Part shown: positions 22,700 to 35,020 of the stretch, one piece after another
How positions within the stretch are numbered: the first letter of the stretch is position 1
How the letters are laid out: each line of letters starts with the position of its first letter
DNA from: Rhodeus uyekii
Lineage: Eukaryota > Chordata > Actinopteri > Cypriniformes > Acheilognathidae
DNA: 64,000 nucleotides
Assembly (NCBI GenBank): GCA_037043235.1
Contig: JAWRVZ010000616.1
Span: 1 to 64,000 of the forward strand
Direction: 5' to 3'
The notes under the pieces: generated by a model
What the model saw: only the letters and a program-made list of their open reading frames with translations
Database searches by the model: none
Told to the model about the DNA's origin: nothing
Program-made: the position numbers and the translations under genes

Positions 22700-22750
22700 C
22701 GGCCAATGCAAAAAGTGTATACCAGAAGTTGGGTCTTTAAAGATAAACCC

Positions 22751-22754
22751 TTTT
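22751..22754 (+). terminator. Representative RNA polymerase III terminator, TTTT
   Basis: The first T4 run after the tRNA starts 41 bases past its 3' end and is preceded by an imperfect hairpin, GGGT(C)TT ... AAACCC. The same offset holds in other copies checked. A transcript would therefore carry a trailer of about 40 nt. A second TTTT lies about 50 bases further (GATTTTCACC). Confidence 0.65.
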
Positions 22755-23186
22755 ACTTGTGCTAACTCACCTTAATGATGGCAATTTTCACCAGGAATAA
22801 TGAATTGTGTCAACCAAAACGTAGCCTTAAAGGATGAGCACTTGGTAGAACAGCATTTGATTCCAGAACACCATGATCCTTACCTACTGTCTCTACCTGA
22901 GTAGCAAGAGTCATACCCTGACTCCACATAGCCTATCAAAGCCTAAACTTATGAGCACCTAATAAAAAAGCCTTCAATCCAGAACACCTTGATCCTTACC
23001 TACTGTCTCTACCTGAGTAGCAAGAGGCATACCCTGACTCCACATAGCCTATCAAAGCCTAAACTGATGAGCACCTAGTAGAAGAACATTTAACTCCAGA
23101 ACATCAAGATCCTTATCCTCTGTCTCTCACTAAGTAGCGAGAGGTATCCCCTGACTCCCTGTGGTCAAAGATTGAGGCCAAACTGA

Positions 23187-23257
23187 GCATTGGTGGTTCA
23201 ATGGTAGAATTCTCGTTTGCCATGCGGGAGATCTGGGTCCGATTCCCGGCCAATGCA
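23187..23257 (+). tRNA. tRNA-Gly (GCC), C50T variant
   Basis: C50T only. The trailer is unusual (ACCAAAAGTTGGATCTTTACAGATAAGCCC), which weakens the hairpin before TTTT. Repeated exactly at 26,891. Confidence 0.85.
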
Positions 23258-24200
23258 AAAAGTGTATACCAAAAGTTGGATCTTTACAGATAAGCCCTTT
23301 TACTTGTGCTAACTCACCTTCATGATGGCAATTTTCACCAGGAATAATGAATTGTGTCAACCAAAACGTAGCCTTAAAGGATGAGCACTTGGTAGACCAG
23401 CATTTGATTCCAGAACACCTTGATCCTTACCTACTGTCTCTACCTGAGTAGCAAGGGGCATACCCTGACTCCACATAGCCTATCAAAGCCTAAACTGATG
23501 AGCACCTAATAAAAAAGCCTTTCACTCCAGAACACCATGATCCTTACCTACTGTCTCTACCTGAGTAGCAAGAGGCAAACCCTGACTCCACATAGCCTTT
23601 CAAAGCCTAAACTGATGAGCACCTAATAAAAGAGCATTTGAATTCAGAACACCATGATCCTTACCTACTGTCTCTACCTGAGTAGCAAGAAGCATACCAT
23701 GACTCCACATAGCCTATCAAAGCCTAAACTTATGACCACCTAATAAAAAAGCCCTCAATCCAGAACACCATGATCCTTACCTACTGTCTCTACCTGAGTA
23801 GCAAGAGGCAAACCCTGACTCCACATAGCCTTTCAAAGCCTAAACTGATGAGCACCTAATAAAAGAGCATTTGAATTCAGAACACCATGATCCTTACCTA
23901 CTGTCTCTACCTGAGTAGCAAGAAGCATACCATGACTCCACATAGCCTATCAAAGCCTAAACTTATGACCACCTAATAAAAAAGCCCTCAATCCAGAACA
24001 CCATGATCCTTACCTACTGTCTCTACCTGAGTAGCAAGAGGCATACCCTAACTCCACATAGCCTATCAAAGCCTAAACTGATGAGCACCTAGTAGAAGAA
24101 CATTTAACTCCAGAACATCAAGATCCTTATCCTCTGTCTCTCACTAAGTAGCGAGAGGTATCCCCTGACTCCCTGTGGTCAAAGATTGAGGCCAAACTGA

Positions 24201-24271
24201 GCATTGGTGGTTCAATGGTAGAATTCTCGTTTGCCATGCGGGAGATCCGGGTCCGATTCCCGGCCAATGCA
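24201..24271 (+). tRNA. tRNA-Gly (GCC), consensus
   Basis: Full match. Twin at 27,905. Confidence 0.88.
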
Positions 24272-25447
24272 AAAAGTGTATACCAGAAGTTGGATCTTTA
24301 AAGATAAACCCTTTTACTTGTGCTAACTCACCTTAATGATGGCAATTTTCACCAGGAATAATGAATTGTGTCAACCAAAACGTAGCCTTAAAGGATGAGC
24401 ACTTGGTAGAACAGCATTTAATTCCAGAACACCATGATCCTTACCTACTGTCTCTACCTGAGTAGCAAGAGGCATACCCTGACTCCACATAGCCTATCAA
24501 AGCCTAAACTTATGAGCACCTAATAAAAAAGCCTTCAATCCAGAACACCTTGATCCTTACCTACTGTCTCTACCTGAGTAGCAAGAGGCATACCCTGACT
24601 CCACATAGCCTTTCAAAGCCTAAACTGATGAGCACCTAATAAAAGAGCATTTGAATTCAGAACACCATGATCCTTACCTACTGTCTCTACCTGAGTAGCA
24701 AGAAGCATACCCTGACTCCACATAGCCTATCAAAGCCTAAACTGATGAGCACCTAATAAAAAAGCCTTTCACTCCAGAACACCATGATCCTTACCTACTG
24801 TCTCTACCTGAGTAGCAAGAGGCAAACCCTGACTCCACATAGCCTTTCAAAGCCTAAACTGATGAGCACCTAATAAAAGAGCATTTGAATTCAGAACACC
24901 ATGATCTTTACCTACTGTCTCTACCTGAGTAGCAAGAAGCATACCCTGACTCCACATAGCCTATCAAAGCCTAAACTGATGAGCACCTAATAAAAAAGCC
25001 CTCAATCCAGAACACCATGATCCTTACCTACTGTCTCTACCTGAGTAGCAAGAGGCATACCCTGACTCCACATAGCCTATCAAAGCCTAAACTGATGAGC
25101 ACCTAGTAGAAGAACATTTAACTCCAGAACATCAAGATCCTTACCTACTGTCTCTACCTGAGTAGCAAGAGGCAAACCCTGACTCCACATAGCCTTTCAA
25201 AGCCTAAACTGATGAGCACCTAATAAAAGAGCATTTGAATTCAGAACACCATGATCCTTACCTACTGTCTCTACCTGAGTAGCAAGAGGCATACCCTGAC
25301 TCCACATAGCCTATCAAAGCCTAAACTGATGAGCACCTAGTAGAAGAACATTTAACTCCAGAACATCAAGATCCTTATCCTCTGTCTCTCACTAAGTAGC
25401 GAGAGGTATCCCCTGACTCCCTGTGGTAAAGATTGAGGCCAAACTGA

Positions 25448-25518
25448 GCATTGGTGGTTCAATGGTAGAATTCTCGTTTGCCATGCGGGAGATCTGGGTC
25501 CGATTCCCGGCCAATGCA
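25448..25518 (+). tRNA. tRNA-Gly (GCC), C50T variant
   Basis: C50T. The 5' flank has a one-base loss (GTGGTAAAG), shared with 29,268 and 31,840. Confidence 0.85.
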
Positions 25519-26343
25519 AAAAGTGTATACCAAAAGTTGGGTCTTTAAAGATAAGCCCTTTTACTTGTGCTAACTCACCTTAATGATGGCGATTTTCACC
25601 AGGAATAATGAATTGTGTCAACCAAAACGTAGCCTTAAAGGATGAGCACTTGGTAGAACAGCATTTGATTCCAGAACACCATGATCCTTACCTACTGTCT
25701 CTACCTGAGTAGCAAGAGGCATACCCTGACTCCACATAGCCTATCAAAGCCTAAACTTATGAGCACCTAATAAAAAAGCCTTCAATCCAGAACACCTTGA
25801 TCCTTACCTACTGTCTCTACCTGAGTAGCGAGAGGCATACCCTGACTCCACATAGCCTATCAAAGCCTAAACTGATGAGCACCTAATAAAAAGCCTTTGA
25901 ATTCAGAACACCATGATCCTTACCTACTGTCTCTACCTGAGTAGCAAGAGGCATACCCTGACTCCACATAGCCTATCAAAGCCTAAACTTATGAGCACCT
26001 AATAAAAAAGCCTTCAATCCAGAACACCATGATCCTTACCTACTGTCTCTACCTGAGTAGCAAGAGGCATACCCTGACTCCACATAGCCTATCAAAGCCT
26101 AAACTGATGAGCACCTAATAAAAAAGACTTTCACTCCAGAACACCATGATCCTTACCTACTGTCTCTACCTGAGTAGCAAGAGGCATACCCTGACTCCAC
26201 ATAGCCTATCAAAGCCTAAACTGATGAGCACCTAGTAGAAGGACATTTAACTCCAGAACATCAAGATCCTTATCCTCTGTCTCTCACTAAGTAGCGAGAG
26301 GTATCCCCTGACTCCCTGTGTTCAAAGATTGAGGTCAAACTGA

Positions 26344-26414
26344 GCATTGGTGGTTCAATGGTAGAATTCTCGTTTGCCATGCGGGAGATCCGGGTCCGAT
26401 TCCCGGCCAATGCA
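26344..26414 (+). tRNA. tRNA-Gly (GCC), consensus
   Basis: Full match, 3704 bp after 22,640. Confidence 0.88.
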
Positions 26415-26890
26415 AAAAGTGTATACCAGAAGTTGGGTCTTTAAAGATAAACCCTTTTACTTGTGCTAACTCACCTTAATGATGGCAATTTTCACCAGGA
26501 ATAATGAATTGTGTCAACCAAAACGTAGCCTTAAAGGATGAGCACTTGGTAGAACAGCATTTGATTCCAGAACACCATGATCCTTACCTACTGTCTCTAC
26601 CTGAGTAGCAAGAGTCATACCCTGACTCCACATAGCCTATCAAAGCCTAAACTTATGAGCACCTAATAAAAAAGCCTTCAATCCAGAACACCTTGATCCT
26701 TACCTACTGTCTCTACCTGAGTAGCAAGAGGCATACCCTGACTCCACATAGCCTATCAAAGCCTAAACTGATGAGCACCTAGTAGAAGAACATTTAACTC
26801 CAGAACATCAAGATCCTTATCCTCTGTCTCTCACTAAGTAGCGAGAGGTATCCCCTGACTCCCTGTGGTCAAAGATTGAGGCCAAACTGA

Positions 26891-26961
26891 GCATTGGTGG
26901 TTCAATGGTAGAATTCTCGTTTGCCATGCGGGAGATCTGGGTCCGATTCCCGGCCAATGCA
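26891..26961 (+). tRNA. tRNA-Gly (GCC), C50T variant
   Basis: Copy of 23,187, including the unusual trailer. Confidence 0.85.
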
Positions 26962-27904
26962 AAAAGTGTATACCAAAAGTTGGATCTTTACAGATAAGCC
27001 CTTTTACTTGTGCTAACTCACCTTCATGATGGCAATTTTCACCAGGAATAATGAATTGTGTCAACCAAAACGTAGCCTTAAAGGATGAGCACTTGGTAGA
27101 CCAGCATTTGATTCCAGAACACCTTGATCCTTACCTACTGTCTCTACCTGAGTAGCAAGGGGCATACCCTGACTCCACATAGCCTATCAAAGCCTAAACT
27201 GATGAGCACCTAATAAAAAAGCCTTTCACTCCAGAACACCATGATCCTTACCTACTGTCTCTACCTGAGTAGCAAGAGGCAAACCCTGACTCCACATAGC
27301 CTTTCAAAGCCTAAACTGATGAGCACCTAATAAAAGAGCATTTGAATTCAGAACACCATGATCCTTACCTACTGTCTCTACCTGAGTAGCAAGAAGCATA
27401 CCATGACTCCACATAGCCTATCAAAGCCTAAACTTATGACCACCTAATAAAAAAGCCCTCAATCCAGAACACCATGATCCTTACCTACTGTCTCTACCTG
27501 AGTAGCAAGAGGCAAACCCTGACTCCACATAGCCTTTCAAAGCCTAAACTGATGAGCACCTAATAAAAGAGCATTTGAATTCAGAACACCATGATCCTTA
27601 CCTACTGTCTCTACCTGAGTAGCAAGAAGCATACCATGACTCCACATAGCCTATCAAAGCCTAAACTTATGACCACCTAATAAAAAAGCCCTCAATCCAG
27701 AACACCATGATCCTTACCTACTGTCTCTACCTGAGTAGCAAGAGGCATACCCTAACTCCACATAGCCTATCAAAGCCTAAACTGATGAGCACCTAGTAGA
27801 AGAACATTTAACTCCAGAACATCAAGATCCTTATCCTCTGTCTCTCACTAAGTAGCGAGAGGTATCCCCTGACTCCCTGTGGTCAAAGATTGAGGCCAAA
27901 CTGA

Positions 27905-27975
27905 GCATTGGTGGTTCAATGGTAGAATTCTCGTTTGCCATGCGGGAGATCCGGGTCCGATTCCCGGCCAATGCA
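27905..27975 (+). tRNA. tRNA-Gly (GCC), consensus
   Basis: Copy of 24,201. Nine monomers lie before the next tRNA, one more than in the first repeat copy. Confidence 0.88.
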
Positions 27976-29267
27976 AAAAGTGTATACCAGAAGTTGGATC
28001 TTTAAAGATAAACCCTTTTACTTGTGCTAACTCACCTTAATGATGGCAATTTTCACCAGGAATAATGAATTGTGTCAACCAAAACGTAGCCTTAAAGGAT
28101 GAGCACTTGGTAGAACAGCATTTAATTCCAGAACACCATGATCCTTACCTACTGTCTCTACCTGAGTAGCAAGAGGCATACCCTGACTCCACATAGCCTA
28201 TCAAAGCCTAAACTTATGAGCACCTAATAAAAAAGCCTTCAATCCAGAACACCTTGATCCTTACCTACTGTCTCTTCCTGAGTAGCAAGAGGCATACCCT
28301 GACTCCACATAGCCTTTCAAAGCCTAAACTGATGAGCACCTAATAAAAGAGCATTTGAATTCAGAACACCATGATCCTTACCTACTGTCTCTACCTGAGT
28401 AGCAAGAAGCATACCCTGACTCCACATAGCCTATCAAAGCCTAAACTTATGAGCACCTAATAAAAAAGCCTTCAATCCAGAACACCTTGATCCTTACCTA
28501 CTGTCTCTACCTGAGTAGCAAGAGGCATACCCTGACTCCACATAGCCTATCAAAGCCTAAACTGATGAGCACCTAATAAAAAAGCCTTTCACTCCAGAAC
28601 ACCATGATCCTTACCTACTGTCTCTACCTGAGTAGCAAGAGGCAAACCCTGACTCCACATAGCCTTTCAAAGCCTAAACTGATGAGCACCTAATAAAAGA
28701 GCATTTGAATTCAGAACACCATGATCTTTACCTACTGTCTCTACCTGAGTAGCAAGAAGCATACCCTGACTCCACATAGCCTATCAAAGCCTAAACTGAT
28801 GAGCACCTAATAAAAAACCCCTCAATCCAGAACACCATGATCCTTACCTACTGTCTCTACCTGAGTAGCAAGAGGCATACCCTGACTCCACATAGCCTAT
28901 CAAAGCCTAAACTGATGAGCACCTAGTAGAAGAACATTTAACTCCAGAACATCAAGATCCTTACCTACTGTCTCTACCTGAGTAGCAAGAGGCAAACCCT
29001 GACTCCACATAGCCTTTCAAAGCCTAAACTGATGAGCACCTAATAAAAGAGCATTTGAATTCAGAACACCATGATCCTTACCTACTGTCTCTACCTGAGT
29101 AGCAAGAGGCATACCCTGACTCCACATAGCCTATCAAAGCCTAAACTGATGAGCACCTAGTAGAAGAACATTTAACTCCAGAACATCAAGATCCTTATCC
29201 TCTGTCTCTCACTAAGTAGCGAGAGGTATCCCCTGACTCCCTGTGGTAAAGATTGAGGCCAAACTGA

Positions 29268-29338
29268 GCATTGGTGGTTCAATGGTAGAATTCTCGTTTG
29301 CCATGCGGGAGATCTGGGTCCGATTCCCGGCCAATGCA
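29268..29338 (+). tRNA. tRNA-Gly (GCC), C50T variant
   Basis: Copy of 25,448 at +3820 bp. Confidence 0.85.
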
Positions 29339-30280
29339 AAAAGTGTATACCAAAAGTTGGGTCTTTAAAGATAAGCCCTTTTACTTGTGCTAACTCACCT
29401 TAATGATGGCGATTTTCACCAGGAATAATGAATTGTGTCAACCAAAACGTAGCCTTAAAGGATGAGCACTTGGTAGAACAGCATTTGATTCCAGAACACC
29501 ATGATCCTTACCTACTGTCTCTACCTGAGTAGCAAGAGGCATACCCTGACTCCACATAGCCTATCAAAGCCTAAACTTATGAGCACCTAATAAAAAAGCC
29601 TTCAATCCAGAACACCTTGATCCTTACCTACTGTCTCTACCTGAGTAGCGAGAGGCATACCCTGACTCCACATAGCCTATCAAAGCCTAAACTGATGAGC
29701 ACCTAATAAAAAGCCTTTGAATTCAGAACACCATGATCCTTACCTACTGTCTCTACCTGAGTAGCAAGAGGCATACCCTGACTCCACATAGCCTATCAAA
29801 GCCTAAACTTATGAGCACCTAATAAAAAAGCCTTCAATCCAGAACACCATGATCCTTACCTACTGTCTCTACCTGAGTAGCAAGAGGCATACCCTGACTC
29901 CACATAGCCTATCAAAGCCTAAACTGATGAGCACCTAATAAAAAAGACTTTCACTCCAGAACACCATGATCCTTACCTACTGTCTCTACCTGAGTAGCAA
30001 GAGGCAAACCCTGACTCCACATAGCCTTTCAAAGCCTAAACTGATGAGCACCTAATAAAAGAGCATTTGAATTCAGAACACCATGATCCTTACCTACTGT
30101 CTCTACCTGAGTAGCAAGAAGCATACCCTGACTCCACATAGCCTATCAAAGCCTAAACTGATGAGCACCTAGTAGAAGAACATTTAACTCCAGAACATCA
30201 AGATCCTTATCCTCTGTCTCTCACTAAGTAGCGAGAGGTATCCCCTGACTCCCTGTGGTCAAAGATTGACGCCAAACTGA

Positions 30281-30351
30281 GCATTGGTGGTTCAATGGTA
30301 GAATTCTCGTTTGCCATGCGGGAGATCCGGGTCCGATTCCTGGCCAATGCA
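30281..30351 (+). tRNA. tRNA-Gly (GCC), C63T variant
   Basis: First copy of the C63T subtype (G51-T63 wobble in the T stem), which is found only from here rightward. The 5' flank switches to ATTGACGCC. The trailer is GTTGGATC and the flank ends GAATTGTCAACC, a 2-bp shorter form. Confidence 0.84.
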
Positions 30352-30825
30352 AAAAGTGTATACCAGAAGTTGGATCTTTAAAGATAAACCCTTTTACTTG
30401 TGCTAACTCACCTTAATGATGGCGATTTTCACCAGGAATAATGAATTGTCAACCAAAACGTAGCCTTAAAGGATGAGCACTTAGTAGAACAGCATTTAAC
30501 TGCAGAACACCATGATCCTTACCTACTGTCTCTACCTGAGTAGCAAGAGGCATACCCTGACTCCACATAACCTATCAAAGCCTAAACTGATGAGCACCTA
30601 ATAAAAAGCCTTTGAATTCAGAACACCATGATCCTTACCTACTGTCTCTACCTGAGTAGCAAGAGGCATACCCTGACTCCACATAGCCTATCAAAGCCTA
30701 AACTGATGAGCACCTAGTAGAAGAACATTTAACTCCAGAACATCAAGATCCTTATCCTCTGTCTCTCACTAAGTAGCGAGAGGTATCCCCTGACTCCCTG
30801 TGGTCAAAGATTGATGCCAAACTGA

Positions 30826-30896
30826 GCATTGGTGGTTCAATGGTAGAATTCTCGTTTGCCATGCGGGAGATCCGGGTCCGATTCCCGGCCAATGCA
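30826..30896 (+). tRNA. tRNA-Gly (GCC), consensus
   Basis: Full match. The 5' flank is ATTGATGCC and the 3' flank has AATGAAAAGTGTC. Confidence 0.88.
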
Positions 30897-31839
30897 AAAA
30901 GTGTATACCAGATGTTGGGTCTTTAAAGATAAACCCTTTTACTTGTGCTAACTCACCTTAACGATGGCGATTTTCACCAGGAATAATGAAAAGTGTCAAC
31001 CAAAATGTAGCCTTAAAGGATGAGCACTTAGTAGAACAGCATTTAACTGCAGAACACCATGATCCTTACCTACTGTCTCTACCTGAGTAGCAAGAGGCAT
31101 ACCCTGACTCCACATAGCCTATCAAAGCCTAAACTGATGAGCACCTAATAAAAAAGCCTTTCACTCCAGAACACCATGATCCTTACCTACTGTCTCTACC
31201 TGAGTAGCAAGAGGCAAACCCTGACTCCACATAGCCTTTCAAAGCCTAAACTGATGAGCACCTAATAAAAGAGCATTTGAATTCAGAACACCATGATCTT
31301 TACCTACTGTCTCTACCTGAGTAGCAAGAAGCATACCCTGACTCCACATAGCCTATCAAAGCCTAAACTGATGAGCACCTAATAAAAAAGCCCTCAATCC
31401 AGAACACCATGATCCTTACCTACTGTCTCTACCTGAGTAGCAAGAGGCATACCCTGACTCCACATAGCCTATCAAAGCCTAAACTGATGAGCACCTAGTA
31501 GAAGAACATTTAACTCCAGAACATCAAGATCCTTACCTACTGTCTCTACCTGAGTAGCAAGAGGCAAACCCTGACTCCACATAGCCTTTCAAAGCCTAAA
31601 CTGATGAGCACCTAATAAAAGAGCATTTGAATTCAGAACACCATGATCCTTACCTACTGTCTCTACCTGAGTAGCAAGAGGCATACCCTGACTCCACATA
31701 GCCTATCAAAGCCTAAACTGATGAGCACCTAGTAGAAGAACATTTAACTCCAGAACATCAAGATCCTTATCCTCTGTCTCTCACTAAGTAGCGAGAGGTA
31801 TCCCCTGACTCCCTGTGGTAAAGATTGAGGCCAAACTGA

Positions 31840-31910
31840 GCATTGGTGGTTCAATGGTAGAATTCTCGTTTGCCATGCGGGAGATCTGGGTCCGATTCCC
31901 GGCCAATGCA
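31840..31910 (+). tRNA. tRNA-Gly (GCC), C50T variant
   Basis: C50T, the rightmost copy of this subtype. 2572-bp counterpart of 29,268. Confidence 0.85.
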
Positions 31911-32852
31911 AAAAGTGTATACCAAAAGTTGGGTCTTTAAAGATAAGCCCTTTTACTTGTGCTAACTCACCTTAATGATGGCGATTTTCACCAGGAATAA
32001 TGAATTGTGTCAACCAAAACGTAGCCTTAAAGGATGAGCACTTGGTAGAACAGCATTTGATTCCAGAACACCATGATCCTTACCTACTGTCTCTACCTGA
32101 GTAGCAAGAGGCATACCCTGAGTCCACATAGCCTATCAAAGCCTAAACTTATGAGCACCTAATAAAAAAGCCTTCAATCCAGAACACCTTGATCCTTACC
32201 TACTGTCTCTACCTGAGTAGCGAGAGGCATACCCTGACTCCACATAGCCTATCAAAGCCTAAACTGATGAGCACCTAATAAAAAGCCTTTGAATTCAGAA
32301 CACCATGATCCTTACCTACTGTCTCTACCTGAGTAGCAAGAGGCATACCCTGACTCCACATAGCCTATCAAAGCCTAAACTTATGAGCACCTAATAAAAA
32401 AGCCTTCAATCCAGAACACCATGATCCTTACCTACTGTCTCTACCTGAGTAGCAAGAGGCATACCCTGACTCCACATAGCCTATCAAAGCCTAAACTGAT
32501 GAGCACCTAATAAAAAAGACTTTCACTCCAGAACACCATGATCCTTACCTACTGTCTCTACCTGAGTAGCAAGAGGCAAACCCTGACTCCACATAGCCTT
32601 TCAAAGCCTAAACTGATGAGCACCTAATAAAAGAGCATTTGAATTCAGAACACCATGATCCTTACCTACTGTCTCTACCTGAGTAGCAAGAAGCATACCC
32701 TGACTCCACATAGCCTATCAAAGCCTAAACTGATGAGCACCTAGTAGAAGAACATTTAACTCCAGAACATCAAGATCCTTATCCTCTGTCTCTCACTAAG
32801 TAGCGAGAGGTATCCCCTGACTCCCTGTGGTCAAAGATTGACGCCAAACTGA

Positions 32853-32923
32853 GCATTGGTGGTTCAATGGTAGAATTCTCGTTTGCCATGCGGGAGATCC
32901 GGGTCCGATTCCTGGCCAATGCA
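32853..32923 (+). tRNA. tRNA-Gly (GCC), C63T variant
   Basis: Counterpart of 30,281 at +2572 bp. Confidence 0.84.
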
Positions 32924-33397
32924 AAAAGTGTATACCAGAAGTTGGATCTTTAAAGATAAACCCTTTTACTTGTGCTAACTCACCTTAATGATGGCGATTT
33001 TCACCAGGAATAATGAATTGTCAACCAAAACGTAGCCTTAAAGGATGAGCACTTAGTAGAACAGCATTTAACTGCAGAACACCATGATCCTTACCTACTG
33101 TCTCTACCTGAGTAGCAAGAGGCATACCCTGACTCCACATAACCTATCAAAGCCTAAACTGATGAGCACCTAATAAAAAGCCTTTGAATTCAGAACACCA
33201 TGATCCTTACCTACTGTCTCTACCTGAGTAGCAAGAGGCATACCCTGACTCCACATAGCCTATCAAAGCCTAAACTGATGAGCACCTAGTAGAAGAACAT
33301 TTAACTCCAGAACATCAAGATCCTTATCCTCTGTCTCTCACTAAGTAGCGAGAGGTATCCCCTGACTCCCTGTGGTCAAAGATTGATGCCAAACTGA

Positions 33398-33468
33398 GCA
33401 TTGGTGGTTCAATGGTAGAATTCTCGTTTGCCATGCGGGAGATCCGGGTCCGATTCCCGGCCAATGCA
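33398..33468 (+). tRNA. tRNA-Gly (GCC), consensus
   Basis: Counterpart of 30,826 at +2572 bp. Confidence 0.88.
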
Positions 33469-34294
33469 AAAAGTGTATACCAGATGTTGGGTCTTTAAAG
33501 ATAAACCCTTTTACTTGTGCTAACTCACCTTAACGATGGCGATTTTCACCAGGAATAATGAAAAGTGTCAACCAAAATGTAGCCTTAAAGGATGAGCACT
33601 TAGTAGAACAGCATTTAACTGCAGAACACCATGATCCTTACCTACTGTCTCTACCTGAGTAGCAAGAGGCATACCCTGACTCCACATAACCTATCAAAGC
33701 CTAAACTGATGAGCACCTAATAAAAAGCCTTTGAATTCAGAACACCATGATCCTTACCTACTGTCTCTACCTGAGTAGCAAGAGGCATACCCTGACTCCA
33801 CATAGCCTATCAAAGCCTAAACTTATGAGCACCTAATAAAAAAGCCTTCAATCCAGAACACCTTGATCCTTACCTACTGTCTCTACCTGAGTAGCAAGAG
33901 GCAAACCCTGACTCCACATAGCCTATCAAAGCCTAAACTGATGAGCACCTAATAAAAGAGCATTTGAATTCAGAACACCATGATCCTTACCTACTGTCTC
34001 TACCTGAGTAGCAAGAGGCAAACCCTGACTCCACATAGCCTATCAAAGCCTAAACTGATGAGCACCTAATAAAAGAGCATTTGAATTCAGAACACCATGA
34101 TCCTTACCTACTGTCTCTACCTGAGTAGCAAGAGGCATACCCTGACTCCACATAGCCTATCAAAGCCTAAACTGATGAGCAACTAGTAGAAGAACATTTA
34201 ACTCCAGAACATCAAGATCCTTATCCTCTGTCTCTCACTAAGTAGCGAGAGGTATCCCCTGACTCCCTGTGGTCAAAGATTGACGCCAAACTGA

Positions 34295-34365
34295 GCATTG
34301 GTGGTTCAATGGTAGAATTCTCGTTTGCCATGCGGGAGATCCGGGTCCGATTCCTGGCCAATGCA
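34295..34365 (+). tRNA. tRNA-Gly (GCC), C63T variant
   Basis: C63T. The flank upstream has GAGCAACTAGTAG and the 3' flank has CCAAAAAGTAGCC. Twin at 38,731. Confidence 0.84.
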
Positions 34366-34949
34366 AAAAGTGTATACCAGATGTTGGGTCTTTAAAGATA
34401 AACCCTTTTACTTGTGCTAACTCACCTTAATGATGGCGATTTTCACCAGGAATAATGAATTGTGTCAACCAAAAAGTAGCCTTAAAGGATGAGCACTTGG
34501 TAGAATAGCTTTTAATTCCAGAATACCATGATCCTTACCTACTGTCTCTACCTGAGTAGCAAGAGGCATACCCTGACTCCACATAGCCTATCAAAGCCTA
34601 AACTGATGAGCACCTAATAAAAAAGCCTTTCACTCCAGAACACCATGATCCTTACCTACTGTCTCTACCTGAGTAGCAAGAGGCAAACCCTGACTCCACA
34701 TAGCCTTTCAAAGCCTAAACTGATGAGCACCTAATAAAAGAGAATTTGAATTCAGAACACCATGATCCTTACCTACTGTCTCTACCTGAGTAGCAAGAAG
34801 CATACCCTGCCTCCACATAGCCTATCAAAGCCTAAACTGATGAGCACCTAGTTTAACTCCAGAACATCAAGATCCTTATCCTCTGTGTCTCACTAAGTAG
34901 CGAGAGGTATCCCCTGACTCCCTGTGGTCAAAGATTAACGCCAAACTGA

Positions 34950-35020
34950 GCATTGGTGGTTCAATGGTAGAATTCTCGTTTGCCATGCGGGAGATCCGGG
35001 TCCGATTCCCGGCCAATGCA
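34950..35020 (+). tRNA. tRNA-Gly (GCC), consensus
   Basis: Full match. The 5' flank lacks 10 bp (CCTAGTTTAACTCC), so its spacing from 34,295 is 655 rather than 665 bp. Twin at 39,386. Confidence 0.88.

Larger units (their letters stand above)
22640..22710 (+). tRNA. tRNA-Gly (GCC), consensus
   Basis: Full match and the first tRNA after the LINE. The 5' flank has GAGGTCAAAC and CCTGTGTTC. Starts the 3704-bp repeat. Confidence 0.88.
22480..30003 (+). repeat. Higher-order repeat, copies of 3704 and 3820 bp
   Basis: Copy 1 (22,480-26,183) and copy 2 (26,184 to about 30,003) carry four tRNAs each: 22,640/23,187/24,201/25,448 and 26,344/26,891/27,905/29,268. The offset is 3704 bp up to about 24.7 kb and 3820 bp after it, because copy 2 has one extra 116-bp monomer near 28.45 kb. 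Rare shared markers include TCAAAGATTGAGGTC, GATCTTTACAG and GAGTAGCGAGAGGCAT. Confidence 0.85.
28561..33703 (+). repeat. Higher-order repeat, two copies of 2572 bp
   Basis: The marker ATGATCTTTACC recurs at an offset of 2572 bp, and tRNAs 29,268/30,281/30,826 correspond to 31,840/32,853/33,398. The first copy overlaps the end of the 3820-bp repeat, so this duplication reused part of an older repeat. The join is near 31,132. Confidence 0.85.

Noticed and set aside
23130..23360. 76-codon minus-strand frame across the tRNA at 23,187, repeated at 26,834-27,064
   Set aside because: It is an open frame antisense to a tRNA unit. Its duplication comes from the 3704-bp repeat, and other copies of the unit break it. 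No coding signature.
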